A DNA stretch of 5,849 bases from Elusimicrobiota bacterium (GTDB lineage Bacteria; Elusimicrobiota; Elusimicrobia; Elusimicrobiales; Elusimicrobiaceae), in contig JAIRLH010000115.1 of NCBI GenBank assembly GCA_031259485.1, forward strand, positions 1 to 5,849. The letters are read 5' to 3'. Shown here one piece after another: positions 1-5,849 of this stretch (the stretch's first letter is position 1; every line of letters begins with the position of its first letter). Below the pieces are notes generated by a model, which saw only the letters and a list, made by a program, of their open reading frames with translations, had not been told where the DNA came from and searched no databases. Made by a program: the position numbers and the translations under genes.

Positions 1-456
1 CCGAATAAAGAAAACGCCAAAAAACTCGAGGAGCACGCGGCAAAAACAGGCGCCGGTTATGTGGAGCTTTGCGTAAAACTGGAAGCCGAAATCGCCGAGC
101 TTCCCGAAGAAGAAAAAAAATTATTTCTGGCCGAAACCGGCAGCGAATATACAGGCCTTGAAAAAATCGTCCGCGCCGGTATGGAGTTGCTGGGCCTCTG
201 TACGTTTTTTACCGCGGGCAGCGATGTTGAAGTGCGCAGCTGGCTAATCCCCAAAAACTGCCCCGCGCCGCAGGCCGCCGGCAAAATCCACAGCGATATC
301 GAGCGCGGCTTCATCTGCGCGGAAACCTATAATGTTGACGATATTTTAGCCCATAAATCCGAAAAGACACTTAAAGAAAAGGGCCTAATCCGTCAGGAGG
401 GCAAAACATACGCCATAAAAGACGGCGATGTCTGCGTCTTCCGGTTTAACGTATAA
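1..456 (+). CDS. ychF: Redox-regulated ATPase YchF (OLA1 family), C-terminal part
   Basis: The frame is open from the first base, so the gene starts outside the window; the GTG at 61 is an internal valine, not a start. The visible 151 codons correspond to the last two fifths of YchF, which is usually about 360 residues. The residues around VKLEAEIAELPEEEKK and the following GLEKIVRAGMELLGL match the part of YchF leading into its TGS domain. VRSWLI, APQAAGKIHSDIERGFI and the terminal DGDVCVFRFNV are hallmark YchF TGS sequences. YchF is an Obg-related P-loop protein that prefers ATP to GTP, binds ribosomes and affects oxidative-stress responses; its nucleotide-binding domain is not visible here. 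The gene ends with TAA followed directly by TGA. No hairpin terminator follows, so transcription may continue into the next gene 36 bases downstream. Family assignment is firm. Confidence 0.95.
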   Translation, partial: PNKENAKKLEEHAAKTGAGYVELCVKLEAEIAELPEEEKKLFLAETGSEYTGLEKIVRAGMELLGLCTFFTAGSDVEVRSWLIPKNCPAPQAAGKIHSDIERGFICAETYNVDDILAHKSEKTLKEKGLIRQEGKTYAIKDGDVCVFRFNV

Positions 457-471
457 TGAAAATTGATTTTA

Positions 472-491
472 AAGGAGACATAAGGAGACAT
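472..491 (+). repeat. Tandem 10-bp duplication carrying two Shine-Dalgarno sites
   Basis: AAGGAGACAT occurs twice in perfect tandem, at 472-481 and 482-491, immediately before the ATG at 493. Each copy contains AAGGAG. The downstream copy ends 5 bases before the ATG, a normal spacing; the upstream copy is 15 bases away, too far for efficient use with this start. The duplication supports 493 as the start of the membrane-protein gene. It probably arose by slippage or local duplication; whether the second site matters for expression is unknown. Confidence 0.9.
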
Positions 492-492
492 T

Positions 493-1071
493 ATGATTTC
501 AAAACTTGACGATATTTTATTTTTTTTAAGGAATGTATTAAATATTGTTTTCGGCATTATTTTTGGAATTCCATTCTGTTTTTTTTATGCACCATTTTTT
601 TTGATGAAAATGATGTCCTATGGTATAGAGATACTCACGGCCGCACCAAACCCACTTTCTGGAGGATTTTTATTGCTGCCAATGATATTTGGTGTTATTA
701 TTGATGCTATTTTTTCCACGCCGGTTATGGCCATGATTGTTGTTGCGGCAAGTTCCTACATAATAAAAACTAAAACGCCGTCTTTCCCTCAAATAGTGCT
801 TAGAGTTTTAGTTGTCATACTTTCTGTTATAGGCTTATTTAAGGTTGGTATTCCGCATTTTTATTCAATAAGACGCATATTTGATTTAGCGAGCGTAATA
901 GATATTTTGCTAGACTCTTCTAATGTGTTCTACTTCCTATATTTTATTTTTTGTACGATATTTTGTTTATACATCTCAAGAGGCGTATTAGGCCTCGCAT
1001 TTGGTATGGAATCGCATGCCGAATTATTCTCCGAGCAAACACACGATAATAAAAATGACAAACCATTGTAA
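493..1071 (+). CDS. Hypothetical polytopic membrane protein, AT-rich
   Basis: I do not recognise a family for this 192-residue protein. It is very hydrophobic, with four or five likely membrane segments at roughly residues 15-40, 57-75, 77-92, 100-117 and 143-170. A charged, polar C-terminal tail follows (about 172-192, rich in E, H, D, N and K). There is no cleavable-looking signal peptide, no cysteine pair and no catalytic motif that I can name. The start at 493 is supported by AAGGAG five bases upstream. The gene is much more AT-rich than its neighbours: a hand count over 541-1020 gives about 35% G+C, with many T runs, whereas adjacent genes are close to 50% or above. It sits between ychF and the rRNA methyltransferase gene and overlaps the latter by 17 bases. 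Its reality rests on the strong ribosome-binding site, the uninterrupted frame and the coherent membrane pattern. It could be a recent acquisition or a fast-evolving lineage-specific gene. Function unknown. Confidence 0.8.
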   Translation: MISKLDDILFFLRNVLNIVFGIIFGIPFCFFYAPFFLMKMMSYGIEILTAAPNPLSGGFLLLPMIFGVIIDAIFSTPVMAMIVVAASSYIIKTKTPSFPQIVLRVLVVILSVIGLFKVGIPHFYSIRRIFDLASVIDILLDSSNVFYFLYFIFCTIFCLYISRGVLGLAFGMESHAELFSEQTHDNKNDKPL

Positions 1072-2263
1072 ACACTTCGGAGTTTGCGGCGGATGCCAAT
1101 TTTTGGATATCCCTTACGCGGGACAAATTGCCCAAAAACAAAAAGATTTAAAAGGCCTTCTAAAGAAATTCTGGGCGGGCGATATCTCTGTCATGCCCTC
1201 GCCTCATACGGAATTTTACCGCAACAAAATAGAGCTTTGCTTCTGTCGCCAGCCGGTCTGGAAGGAGCCTTTCAACAAAAAATTCCGCCGCGACCCCTCG
1301 GAGCCTTTGAAGTTTGAAACCGCGCTCGGTTTCAAATTAAAAGGTCGGTGGGACAGGGGTTTCAACCTCAAGGAATGTATAATTTTTGAGCCTTATCTGC
1401 CCGCTCTCCTTGAAGCCGTGCGCGTCTGGGCCGCGCAAAATAATATCGAATATTACGACCAACGAAAGCACTCCGGCGTGCTGCGCGCCGTAATGCTGCG
1501 TCAGGCAAAAAACACGGGCGAAATTATGCTGGTTTTATACGCTGCGTCAGAGAGTTTTGACAAAAAATCTTTCGTGGCCGCGGTGGAATACGTTTTGCCG
1601 CAGGCCAATATCCTGATGGCGGTAAATACTTCCGTCGCCGACGCTATGCTTATAGAAAAGCTGGAAATCCTTAAAGGGCAAAGCGTAATCTGCGAAACTA
1701 TTAAAACCGACGGCGGCCGGCGGGAAATTAAATTTACGCTTTCCGCGCAGTCTTTCTTCCAAACAAATACTTTTGCCGCGCAAGAAATGTACCGGCGCGT
1801 GCGCGACGCCGTCAAAAAAATAAACCCGCATACAGTTTATGATTTGTACGGCGGCGCGGGCAGCTTCAGTCTGCTCTGCGCCGACGCGGCGAAAGAGTTT
1901 TTCTGCGTGGAAAGCGTGCCCCAAGCCGTGGCTGACGGCCGCGCCAACGCTCTGGCAAACGGCGTAAACAACGTAAATTTTATCTGCGCCAAGACGGAGG
2001 ATTTTTTGAAAATGCAAAAAATCAGCACATATAATTCCCTTATAATCTTAGACCCGCCGCGAGGCGGCCTGCATATAGACGCCGAAGCGGCCGTAACCGC
2101 AAGCGGCGTAAAAAATATAATCTATATCTCGTGCAACCCTTTGACGCTCGCGCGCGATTTGGAAGAACTAACCAAAAACTATGCAATAAAAAGCTGCGAA
2201 GCCTTTGACTTCTTCCCTAACACAAAACACGTTGAAACAATGGTAGGGCTTGAGCTTAAATAG
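1055..2263 (+). CDS. rlmD: 23S rRNA (uracil-C5)-methyltransferase, TrmA/RlmD family
   Basis: This 402-residue enzyme would transfer a methyl group from S-adenosylmethionine to C5 of a uridine in RNA, most likely 23S rRNA. Four cysteines fit the family's 4Fe-4S site: C5, C11 and C14 in CKHFGVCGGCQ, and C108. SAQSFFQTN (230-238) is the family signature. DLYGGAGSF (263-271) is the SAM-binding loop. DPPRGG (333-338) follows, then SCNP with the catalytic nucleophile C360, and FPNTKHVE with the likely general base E394. The ATG at 1055 is chosen because the cysteine motif begins four residues later; in-frame TTG 1001 and ATG 1016 would only add an unconserved stretch inside the upstream gene. No N-terminal TRAM domain is encoded, unlike E. 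coli RlmD, so architecture resembles RlmC. No clear Shine-Dalgarno precedes 1055, and the 17-base overlap with the preceding gene suggests translational coupling. Family is firm; the exact target uridine (RlmD, RlmC or RlmCD activity) is not. Confidence 0.92.
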   Translation: MTNHCKHFGVCGGCQFLDIPYAGQIAQKQKDLKGLLKKFWAGDISVMPSPHTEFYRNKIELCFCRQPVWKEPFNKKFRRDPSEPLKFETALGFKLKGRWDRGFNLKECIIFEPYLPALLEAVRVWAAQNNIEYYDQRKHSGVLRAVMLRQAKNTGEIMLVLYAASESFDKKSFVAAVEYVLPQANILMAVNTSVADAMLIEKLEILKGQSVICETIKTDGGRREIKFTLSAQSFFQTNTFAAQEMYRRVRDAVKKINPHTVYDLYGGAGSFSLLCADAAKEFFCVESVPQAVADGRANALANGVNNVNFICAKTEDFLKMQKISTYNSLIILDPPRGGLHIDAEAAVTASGVKNIIYISCNPLTLARDLEELTKNYAIKSCEAFDFFPNTKHVETMVGLELK

Positions 2264-2277
2264 TCTCCGTTTCAACG
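2230..2277. repeat. 9-bp inverted repeat spanning the methyltransferase stop codon
   Basis: CGTTGAAAC at 2230-2238 and GTTTCAACG at 2269-2277 are perfect reverse complements separated by 30 bases, with the TAG stop at 2261-2263 in the loop. The right arm also contains a compact alternative hairpin, CCGTT-TC-AACGG (2267-2278). Neither is followed by a T run, so this does not look like a standard intrinsic terminator. It could fold in the mRNA 3' end or be coincidental. Confidence 0.4.
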
Positions 2278-2299
2278 GCCGGCGGGAAATTGTTTAAAA

Positions 2300-2308
2300 T
2301 GCTATACT
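2300..2308 (+). promoter_or_regulatory. Probable extended -10 promoter for the PPOX-family gene
   Basis: TGCTATACT at 2300-2308 combines the TGn extension with TATACT, one mismatch from the sigma-70 -10 consensus. Initiation would be expected near 2314-2317, giving an untranslated leader of about 25 bases that contains the GGGAGG ribosome-binding site. The expected -35 position (about 2280-2285) has only GC-rich sequence without a good match; extended -10 promoters can tolerate this. It lies in the widest gap of the window, where a new transcription unit would be expected. Confidence 0.5.
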
Positions 2309-2328
2309 TTAAATAGAAACGAACTATC

Positions 2329-2334
2329 GGGAGG
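2329..2334 (+). promoter_or_regulatory. Strong Shine-Dalgarno for the PPOX-family gene
   Basis: GGGAGG lies six bases before the ATG at 2341 and fixes that start. Together with the site before 493 it is one of only two good Shine-Dalgarno sites in the window. Confidence 0.8.
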
Positions 2335-2340
2335 ATTACT

Positions 2341-2733
2341 ATGAACAAAGTGTGTGAGTTTTTAAAAAAATGCGGGACTTATTATCTTGCCACCGTTGAT
2401 GACGGCTCCCCGCGCGTCAGGCCTTTTGGCACAGTAAATATTTTTGAAAATAAGCTTTATATCCAAACCGGCAAATCAAAAGAGGTTTCAAAGCAAATAG
2501 CGGCGAATCCTAATATTGAAATTTCCGCCTTTGACGGCAATGTTTGGATAAGACTTTCCGCCACAGCCGTAAATGACGACAGGGTAGAAGCCAAAAAGGC
2601 TATGCTTGATAATTACCCCCAGCTTCAAAAAATGTACTCGGCTCAGGACAACAACACGCAGGTTTTTTATCTTAAGGAAGCAACCGCAGTTTTTTATTCT
2701 TTTTCCGCCGCGCCCGAGACTGTTAAATTCTAA
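2341..2733 (+). CDS. Pyridoxamine 5'-phosphate oxidase family protein (FMN-binding split barrel)
   Basis: This 130-residue protein matches the short, single-domain PPOX-type flavoproteins common in anaerobes. The order of conserved pieces is typical: an N-terminal helix (1-10), YYLATVDDGSPRVRPF (14-29) with arginines R25 and R27 placed as in FMN-phosphate-binding strands, then KLYIQTGKSKEV (38-49), NPNIEI (57-61), VWIRLSATA (68-76), and a C-terminal FYLKEATAVFYSF leading to a final KF. Such proteins are small cytoplasmic dimers that bind FMN or a related cofactor; substrates are mostly unknown, and they are not the full-length PdxH enzyme of vitamin B6 synthesis (about 210-220 residues). The start is fixed by GGGAGG six bases upstream. 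A likely promoter lies just before it, so it probably heads a unit with the hemolysin III gene 13 bases downstream. Family is confident; specific reaction unknown. Confidence 0.9.
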   Translation: MNKVCEFLKKCGTYYLATVDDGSPRVRPFGTVNIFENKLYIQTGKSKEVSKQIAANPNIEISAFDGNVWIRLSATAVNDDRVEAKKAMLDNYPQLQKMYSAQDNNTQVFYLKEATAVFYSFSAAPETVKF

Positions 2734-2746
2734 ATTATTGTTAAGC

Positions 2747-3442
2747 ATGAAAGGCTTGTGCACCGTGCAAAAAATAAAAAACTTTTTTACGGCAGCGCCT
2801 TACAGCCAGCGGGAAGAGGTCATGAGCAGCCTTGTGCACTGGCTGGGCACGATAATCGTGTGCCTGGGCGCTGGCTGCCTTATCACGCTTGCTTCTCTGA
2901 GCGCTGAGCCCTACAGAATCGCCGCCGTATCCATTTATAGTTTTGCGATGATAATTTTGTACTGCGCCTCAACCCTCTACCATGTTTCGCGGGGGGAAAA
3001 GGCCAAAAACAGGTTGAAAGTTTTTGACCATTCTTCAATTTACCTCCTGATTGCTGGTACCTACACGCCGTTTTTGCTGGTTAATTTGCGCGGCCCCGTG
3101 GGTTGGGCGATGTTCGGCGTGATATGGGCCATGTCTGTTTTGGGCATCACGGCGAAAATATTTTTTATGGGCCGCGTAAAAAAACTTTCCGTCGCGGTTT
3201 ATATAATTATGGGCTGGCTGGTTGTGTTTGCGATTAAGCCTCTGATAAATACCGTCAGCACGGCCGGCTTGATTTTTTTGCTTGTCGGCGGTTTATTCTA
3301 TTCCGGCGGCGTATATTTTTACGTGAGGAAAGATAAAGAATTTTACCACGGCGTCTGGCATATTTTCGTACTTTTTGGCACAGTGTCTCACTTTTTCGCC
3401 GTCTTATGCGGTTGTGTGTTGCCGCTGAAGACTTGCTACTGA
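2747..3442 (+). CDS. Hemolysin III family (PAQR/YqfA-type) membrane protein
   Basis: This 231-residue protein has seven predicted membrane segments, at about 29-50, 56-75, 97-113, 118-140, 147-167, 172-192 and 203-224, as expected for the HlyIII/PAQR group. N-terminal YSQREEVMSSLVHWLG matches the family's usual opening. The metal-site residues of the wider CREST hydrolase superfamily are present: S75 and H79 in STLYH, D94 in FDHSS, and H201 and H205 in HGVWH, with another conserved histidine at H215. This implies an intact zinc-type site in the membrane. Despite the name, bacterial members are seldom shown to be haemolytic; roles in membrane lipid homeostasis are reported for related proteins, and the role here is inferred only. 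The ATG at 2747 has no clear Shine-Dalgarno. GTG at 2765 has AAAGG ten bases before it and is a fair alternative. ATG 2822 would cut off the conserved YSxxEE segment and is unlikely. Confidence 0.92.
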   Translation: MKGLCTVQKIKNFFTAAPYSQREEVMSSLVHWLGTIIVCLGAGCLITLASLSAEPYRIAAVSIYSFAMIILYCASTLYHVSRGEKAKNRLKVFDHSSIYLLIAGTYTPFLLVNLRGPVGWAMFGVIWAMSVLGITAKIFFMGRVKKLSVAVYIIMGWLVVFAIKPLINTVSTAGLIFLLVGGLFYSGGVYFYVRKDKEFYHGVWHIFVLFGTVSHFFAVLCGCVLPLKTCY

Positions 3443-3462
3443 TAGAAATCCCATCCCCGCCG

Positions 3463-3478
3463 GATAAAATGATAAAAT
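3463..3478 (+). repeat. Tandem GATAAAAT repeat in the pcrA leader, possible -10 elements
   Basis: GATAAAAT occurs twice in perfect tandem (3463-3470 and 3471-3478), followed by TATAAATT and the ATG at 3487. Each copy holds TAAAAT, one mismatch from a -10 box, but no matching -35 is visible upstream. If one copy acts as a -10 element, initiation would fall only a few bases before the ATG, giving a nearly leaderless pcrA message. That would agree with the absence of a Shine-Dalgarno. The repeat is seen; the promoter role is inferred. Confidence 0.5.
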
Positions 3479-3486
3479 TATAAATT

Positions 3487-5835
3487 ATGGCGGTAATGAC
3501 GCTGGAAGAAATCCTCTCTACCCTTAACCCGCAACAAATGGAAGCCGTTTTGTATAACGGCGGGCCGTGCCTTATTATTGCGGGCGCGGGTACGGGCAAA
3601 ACCAAAACTTTAACATGCAAAATCGCCAAGCTTATACACGACGGCATGAGCCCGTCGCGCATACTTGCGGTCACTTTTACCAACAAAGCCGCCAAAGAAA
3701 TGCGGGACAGGATTGAAACCATGGTTCCCGGCGCGGCCGGCCGCGTGTGGATGCAGACTTTTCACTCCTTCGCAGTGCGCGTGCTGCGCGCCAACGCCGA
3801 GGCGGCGAACCTCCACCGCGATTTTGTAATTTACGACGAGGACGAGCAAAAAAAAATCATCACGCTGTGTCTTGAGGAAATGGGCCTGAAAGATGCAAAG
3901 AAAGAGGTCGGTTATTTTGTCTCCGTCATATCGCGCGCCAAGGACGATATGCAGGACTCCCCCGCCATGGCAGCCGCCGCGCATACCGGCGGCAACCCGC
4001 GTAAAATGCTGGCGGCTGAAGTCTATAAAAAATATCAGCAAAAACTGCAAACGGCCGGCGCTTTGGACTTCGGGGATTTACTGATGCGCACGGCCGGACT
4101 TTTTAAAAATAACGAGGCCGCGCGCAGCTATTACCAAAATTATTTCCAGTACGTGCTCGTGGATGAATATCAGGATACAAACCGCGCGCAGTACATACTT
4201 GTCAAAACGCTGGCGGAAAAGCACCGCAATCTGTGCGTCGTGGGCGACCCTGACCAGTCCATCTACTCATGGCGCGGCGCGAATATCCGCAATATTTTGG
4301 AATTTGAGCATGATTTTAAGGACGCCAAAATCATCACGCTTGAGCAGAATTACAGGTCAACCCAGGTTATTTTGGACGCTTCAAATAAATTAATCAGAAA
4401 AAACAAAAACCGCCGCGATAAAAATTTATTTACCGAGGCCCGCTCCGGCGAGCCTATTTGCATGCGCGAACTCGCTACCGAGGGGGAGGAAGCGCGCTGG
4501 GCAGCAAACCAAATATCCGCTTTGGTGGATGAAGAGGGCCTAAGCCTTGACGATATCGCCGTTTTCTACCGCACCAATGCCCAGTCGCGCAGTTTTGAAG
4601 ACACCTTCCGCCGCTATCAGATACCTTACAGGCTAATCGGCTCCGTTCGGTTTTATGACAGGAAGGAAATTAAAGATATCCTTTCATACGCAAAACTTTT
4701 GGTTAATCCTAATGACACCGTAAGCCTTTTGCGCGTAATCAATACCCCGCGCCGCGGCGTGGGGGAAAGCGCTCGGCAGGCACTCACGGATTATGCGGGC
4801 GCGCAAGGCGTCTCTCTATATCAAGCCCTCAAATCCTCGGCTTTTGTTGACGGGCTGAAACCCACCGCGCAGCGCGGCGCGCGCGAATTTGTCAATCTCA
4901 TTGAAGGCCTCTCGCTTGATATGCAGATGTCCCCGCCCAGCGATATAATGGCTAAACTTCTTGAGCTTTCGGGCTATCAAAAATCCATAGAAGACGAGAT
5001 GGAAAAAGACCCCGAAGCCGCGTCCCGCGTCGGCAACCTTAACGAATTGATAAACGCCGTCAAAGAGTACGAAGACCGCTGCCGCGGCGATGAAACCGAA
5101 CCCACGCTGTCGGGCTACTTGCAGGAAGTCGCCCTAATCGGCGGCGCAGAGGAGGTTGCCGCCGCTAAGAAGGGCGCCGTCACGCTTATGACTGTGCATT
5201 TAGCCAAGGGTTTGGAATTCCCCGCGGTTTTTGTGACTGGGCTTGAAGAGGGCTTGTTCCCGCTTAACGGCAAAGACGACGACGATTTGGAGGAGGAGCG
5301 CCGCCTTTGCTACGTCGCTATGACGCGCGCAAAAAAACTGCTTCACCTGAGCTACGGGGCCACGCGTCGTATTTTCGGCAAGACATACGCCAATCTGCCT
5401 TCGCGTTTTTTGTTTGACTGCGGACTTATGGACAGCGCCTCCTGCCCGCACGAGGGGGCCGTCCGGCAGGAAATCAGCCCGCGGCGCAGATTCTGGGGCG
5501 GCGCGGACAGATGGACGGCGAAAAACAGCGTATCTTACGACAATTCCAAAAATTATAAAGATACTGATTTCAGCGCGCCAAACAAACCCGCGTGTCCTGC
5601 GAGTTACGAAGTTATTGCTTCTTCCAAAGCCGGCGTGCCGTCAACGGCCCAGCCCGCGCAAAGCGCGGCCGGCGGCGGCGCGCATGTGGGCAGCCGCGTG
5701 CGGCACGGCGTATTTGGCGAGGGCAGGGTTTCGTTCGTAAGCGGCAGCGGCGAGAGCGCAAAGATAACAGTAATATTCAATAACGGCACAAAACGCGTTT
5801 TCATAACAAAATACGCCCCGCTTGAAATTTTGTAA
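3487..5835 (+). CDS. pcrA: ATP-dependent 3'-5' DNA helicase PcrA/UvrD, full length
   Basis: This 782-residue superfamily 1A helicase would unwind DNA in nucleotide-excision and mismatch repair, clear recombinase filaments and act at transcription-replication conflicts. All core motifs are present in order: Q motif LNPQQ (13-17), Walker A GAGTGKT (33-39, K38), Ia AVTFTNKAAKEM (61-72), Ib TFHSFA (91-96), motif II VDEYQDTN (225-232), III GDPDQSIYSWRGA (253-265), IV LEQNYRST (285-292), V TLMTVHLAKGLEFP (566-579) and VI RRLCYVAMTRA (605-615, R614). GLEEGLFP (585-592) is typical of PcrA/UvrD. A divergent Pro/Ala/Ser-rich linker (about 650-733) leads to a C-terminal Tudor-like domain (734-782, with GVFGEGRV and FITKYAPLEIL), the module that in PcrA/UvrD contacts RNA polymerase. 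This tail and the complete core argue against a Rep or defence-associated helicase. ATG 3487 lacks a Shine-Dalgarno; ATG 3496 is a possible alternative start, removing only three residues. The gene lies 44 bases after the hemolysin III gene. Confidence 0.95.
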   Translation: MAVMTLEEILSTLNPQQMEAVLYNGGPCLIIAGAGTGKTKTLTCKIAKLIHDGMSPSRILAVTFTNKAAKEMRDRIETMVPGAAGRVWMQTFHSFAVRVLRANAEAANLHRDFVIYDEDEQKKIITLCLEEMGLKDAKKEVGYFVSVISRAKDDMQDSPAMAAAAHTGGNPRKMLAAEVYKKYQQKLQTAGALDFGDLLMRTAGLFKNNEAARSYYQNYFQYVLVDEYQDTNRAQYILVKTLAEKHRNLCVVGDPDQSIYSWRGANIRNILEFEHDFKDAKIITLEQNYRSTQVILDASNKLIRKNKNRRDKNLFTEARSGEPICMRELATEGEEARWAANQISALVDEEGLSLDDIAVFYRTNAQSRSFEDTFRRYQIPYRLIGSVRFYDRKEIKDILSYAKLLVNPNDTVSLLRVINTPRRGVGESARQALTDYAGAQGVSLYQALKSSAFVDGLKPTAQRGAREFVNLIEGLSLDMQMSPPSDIMAKLLELSGYQKSIEDEMEKDPEAASRVGNLNELINAVKEYEDRCRGDETEPTLSGYLQEVALIGGAEEVAAAKKGAVTLMTVHLAKGLEFPAVFVTGLEEGLFPLNGKDDDDLEEERRLCYVAMTRAKKLLHLSYGATRRIFGKTYANLPSRFLFDCGLMDSASCPHEGAVRQEISPRRRFWGGADRWTAKNSVSYDNSKNYKDTDFSAPNKPACPASYEVIASSKAGVPSTAQPAQSAAGGGAHVGSRVRHGVFGEGRVSFVSGSGESAKITVIFNNGTKRVFITKYAPLEIL

Positions 5836-5849
5836 ACAACCAACCGCCG

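Noticed and set aside
61..456. Reading 61-456 as a complete gene starting at GTG
   Set aside because: The frame stays open to base 1 and the residues before 61 continue the YchF sequence, so the gene is truncated by the window edge.
1547..2017. 156-codon open frame on the minus strand inside the methyltransferase gene
   Set aside because: It lies wholly opposite a well-supported coding region, its product has no recognisable motif, and it is explained by GC-rich codon structure on the + strand.
2606..2746. Longer version of the hemolysin III gene beginning at 2606
   Set aside because: The extra 47 codons lie inside the PPOX-family gene in another frame and give a basic, unconserved sequence; the family's N-terminus matches a start at 2747 or 2765.
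2758..2776. Small hairpin TGCA-CCG-TGCA followed by an A run, considered as a terminator
   Set aside because: The stem is only four base pairs, it lies within the start region of the hemolysin III gene, and it is followed by A rather than T on the coding strand.
3255..3722. 155-codon minus-strand open frame across the hemolysin III/pcrA junction
   Set aside because: It overlaps two confident genes in antisense, its product is low-complexity and Arg/Ser-rich, and it has no supporting ribosome-binding site or family similarity.
3487..5835. Possibility that the UvrD-like helicase is part of a defence system (such as Gabija or AddAB-like)
   Set aside because: It has the complete PcrA/UvrD motif set plus the C-terminal Tudor-like domain, no nuclease domain, and no adjacent OLD-type or nuclease partner gene. 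It is best read as the housekeeping repair helicase.

Overview
The window is a compact bacterial chromosome segment with six genes, all on the + strand and almost without spacing. Five belong to widespread bacterial families and one is an unrecognised membrane protein. The core genes are of mixed, near-balanced base composition with local GC-rich stretches. Bacterial Shine-Dalgarno sites precede two of the genes. The lineage cannot be fixed from this sequence. The gene set would fit a gut or anaerobic bacterium such as an Elusimicrobiota or Firmicutes-like lineage, but that is only a guess.

Layout. Bases 1-456 are the C-terminal 151 codons of the YchF/OLA1 ATPase; its GTPase-like domain lies upstream of the window. 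Next is a tandemly duplicated ribosome-binding site (472-491) and an AT-rich gene (493-1071) for an unrecognised 192-residue membrane protein. Its end overlaps by 17 bases a TrmA/RlmD-type 23S rRNA uracil-C5 methyltransferase (1055-2263). A 77-base gap carries a likely extended -10 promoter and a strong Shine-Dalgarno. It leads to a small FMN-binding split-barrel (pyridoxamine-phosphate-oxidase family) protein (2341-2733), closely followed by a seven-helix hemolysin III/PAQR family membrane protein (2747-3442). After 44 bases with a tandem GATAAAAT repeat comes a complete PcrA/UvrD-type DNA helicase with its C-terminal Tudor-like domain (3487-5835).

How they work together. The first three genes could form one transcription unit: YchF is ribosome-associated and the methyltransferase modifies 23S rRNA, with the membrane protein between them. 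The last three could form a second unit starting at the promoter near 2303, with pcrA possibly having its own start as well. There is no obvious shared pathway across the six. The arrangement looks like ordinary core-genome packing with one AT-rich, possibly acquired or fast-evolving gene inserted.

I saw no mobile element, CRISPR array, tRNA or rRNA gene, and no defence or biosynthetic system. No gap between genes exceeds 80 bases. The features most worth a second look are the AT-rich orphan gene, the two short tandem duplications placed right before start codons, and the methyltransferase that starts directly at its iron-sulfur motif.
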